From contig PMOU01000378.1 of the NCBI GenBank assembly GCA_003161205.1, positions 1 to 5,692 on the forward strand: DNA of 5,692 nucleotides, written 5' to 3'. Source of the DNA: Actinomycetota bacterium. Lineage in GTDB: Bacteria > Actinomycetota > Actinomycetes > Streptosporangiales > Streptosporangiaceae. Positions 5,172 through 5,692 of this stretch are shown in pieces. The notes below the pieces were generated by a model. The model saw only the letters and a program-made list of their open reading frames with translations, made no database searches and was not told the origin of the DNA. The position numbers and the translations under genes were made by a program. How positions within the stretch are numbered: the stretch's first letter is position 1; each line of letters opens with the position of its first letter.

Positions 5172-5438
5172 TTACTTGGCACTTTCCCCCGCCTTGAGCG
5201 GCGGGAGATTCCTTCTCATGGTGAAAGGATCGCAAGTTGAGGTGCGCGGCTTCCCGTCACGGCCGCCCCGGGAGTCCTCGCGCAGTTACGGCGTGCCCCC
5301 GGCGGTAAGCTGGCGGCACTGTTCCAGGTCGCCGGGACGCGCTGATCCGTTCCGGCCGCCACGGGAGCACCACTGATCATTCCGGGGGAGGTGAAGCGGC
5401 GTTCCCTCCCCGCCTGAAAGCCGGGGTCACCTCGCCGC
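5172..5438 (-). mobile_element. Probable relic of an IS200/IS605-type element
   Basis: Two hairpins of the same polarity lie about 220 bp apart. At 5188-5205 the stem CCCGCC/GGCGGG has loop TTGAGC; on the minus strand it is preceded by TGAGAAGGAATCT and followed by GGAAAGTGCCAAG, which resembles the right ends of actinobacterial IS200/IS605 (TnpB) elements as I remember them. At 5408-5426 CCCCG/CGGGG reads on the minus strand as CCCCGGCTTTCAGGCGGGGA, a similar palindrome. IS200/IS605 ends carry subterminal hairpins rather than inverted repeats, so two same-strand hairpins fit. An open minus-strand frame (5216-5440) ends in TGA directly before the first hairpin, as TnpB genes do, but its 74 residues show no TnpB motif. 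No TnpA or intact TnpB is present, so if real it is a MITE-like remnant. The exact ends are uncertain. Confidence 0.4.
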
Positions 5439-5444
5439 ATCCAT
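5384..5444 (+). promoter_or_regulatory. Structured leader of the methyltransferase gene
   Basis: GGAGGTGA (5387-5394), an 8-base match to the 16S anti-Shine-Dalgarno, lies 50 nt before ATG 5445, too far for direct use, and only an 8-codon frame (GTG 5391 to TGA 5417) overlaps it. GCGGCG (5396-5401) pairs perfectly with CGCCGC (5433-5438) around an inner hairpin (5408-5426). If this folds, only 7 unpaired nt (5395 and 5439-5444) separate the Shine-Dalgarno from ATG 5445. Alternatively GAGGTGA (5388-5394) pairs with TCACCTC (5427-5433), which hides it. The two pairings compete. This is read from complementarity alone. Confidence 0.4.
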
Positions 5445-5692
5445 ATGACCTACCAGCCTGGTCAGGTTGTTGAGCTCACGGTCATAGACGTGGCTCACGG
5501 CGGCTGGTGTGTCGCCCGGCCGGACGACGCACCGGTCGTATTTATCCGGCATGCCCTGCCCGGCGAAACGGTGCTCGCCCGCCTCACCGAGGTCACCTCC
5601 CGGCTGGCCCGCGCCGACGCGGTAGAGATCCTGAAGCCGTCGCCCGACCGGATCCAGGCCCCGTGCCCGCATGCGCGCCCGGGCGGCTGCGG
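5445..5692 (+). CDS. TRAM-domain class I RNA methyltransferase, 3' end beyond window
   Basis: The first 82 codons are present. Residues about 4-64 are a TRAM domain, the OB-like RNA-binding fold found at the N-terminus of TrmA/RlmCD-type 5-methyluridine methyltransferases, with GQVVELTV (6-13), the HGGWCVAR segment (18-25) and the HALPGETV segment (36-43). Then comes a linker and the start of the iron-sulfur cluster motif: Cys74 in APCPHARPGGC, with Cys82 as the next ligand just at the window end. The SAM-binding methyltransferase domain, with its remaining cluster cysteine, lies outside the window; the whole family is about 380-450 residues. ATG 5445 is the only start, because an in-frame TGA lies at 5415-5417. 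It lacks an adjacent ribosome binding site and has a structured leader. The substrate, rRNA or tRNA uridine, cannot be told from this part. From memory it matches M. tuberculosis Rv2689c in family and position. Confidence 0.92.
   Translation, partial: MTYQPGQVVELTVIDVAHGGWCVARPDDAPVVFIRHALPGETVLARLTEVTSRLARADAVEILKPSPDRIQAPCPHARPGGC

Noticed and set aside
5110..5235. N-terminal extension of the first trkA gene
   Set aside because: The added residues are translated from the IS-like hairpin and leader; GTG 5109 has a good ribosome binding site and starts exactly at the Rossmann strand.

Overview
The window is high-GC DNA with GTG and TTG starts and strong GGAGG-type ribosome binding sites. Its families (DUF4235, DUF3093, DUF3710, paired small TrkA proteins) are typical of actinobacteria, so I read it as a chromosomal segment of a high-GC actinomycete. 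From memory, the backbone resembles the conserved actinobacterial dut neighbourhood, known in Mycobacterium tuberculosis around Rv2689c-Rv2698 (TRAM methyltransferase, APC permease, ceoB, ceoC, DUF3159/OB genes, DUF3710, dut, DUF3093).

Layout. Positions 1-233 (-) hold the N-terminal part of a DUF4235 membrane protein, and 292-765 (-) a complete DUF3093 membrane protein that may be transcribed leaderless. Divergent from these is a plus-strand run: an AI-2E/PerM-family permease (819-2060), dUTPase dut (2131-2574) with its own likely promoter, and DUF3710 (2611-3396). A 385-bp convergent intergenic region (3397-3781) carries a 42-bp interrupted palindrome, several GC-rich hairpins, a possible 22-codon ORF and a triplicated 16-bp repeat that runs into the end of the next gene. 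Two overlapping minus-strand genes (4447-5109, then 3782-4447) encode a pair of TrkA/RCK proteins. A 335-bp divergent region (5110-5444) contains two hairpins of equal polarity that resemble IS200/IS605 ends, and an unusual leader. At 5445 begins a TRAM-domain RNA methyltransferase cut off by the window end.

How the genes work together. dut removes dUTP and supplies dUMP; DUF3710 follows it closely and is probably cotranscribed, but its function is unknown. The two TrkA proteins look like a cotranslated pair of cytoplasmic nucleotide-binding gating subunits, yet no potassium channel or transporter is present in the window. Compared with the remembered locus, an AI-2E permease sits between DUF3093 and dut, and the DUF3159/OB genes and the APC permease are absent at exactly the two gene-poor gaps.

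Most interesting are the methyltransferase leader, where the best Shine-Dalgarno of the window lies 50 nt before the ATG and could be brought to 7 nt by a hairpin or hidden by an alternative pairing; the IS605-like relic it overlaps; and the palindrome at 3623-3664. No CRISPR array, rRNA or tRNA was seen.
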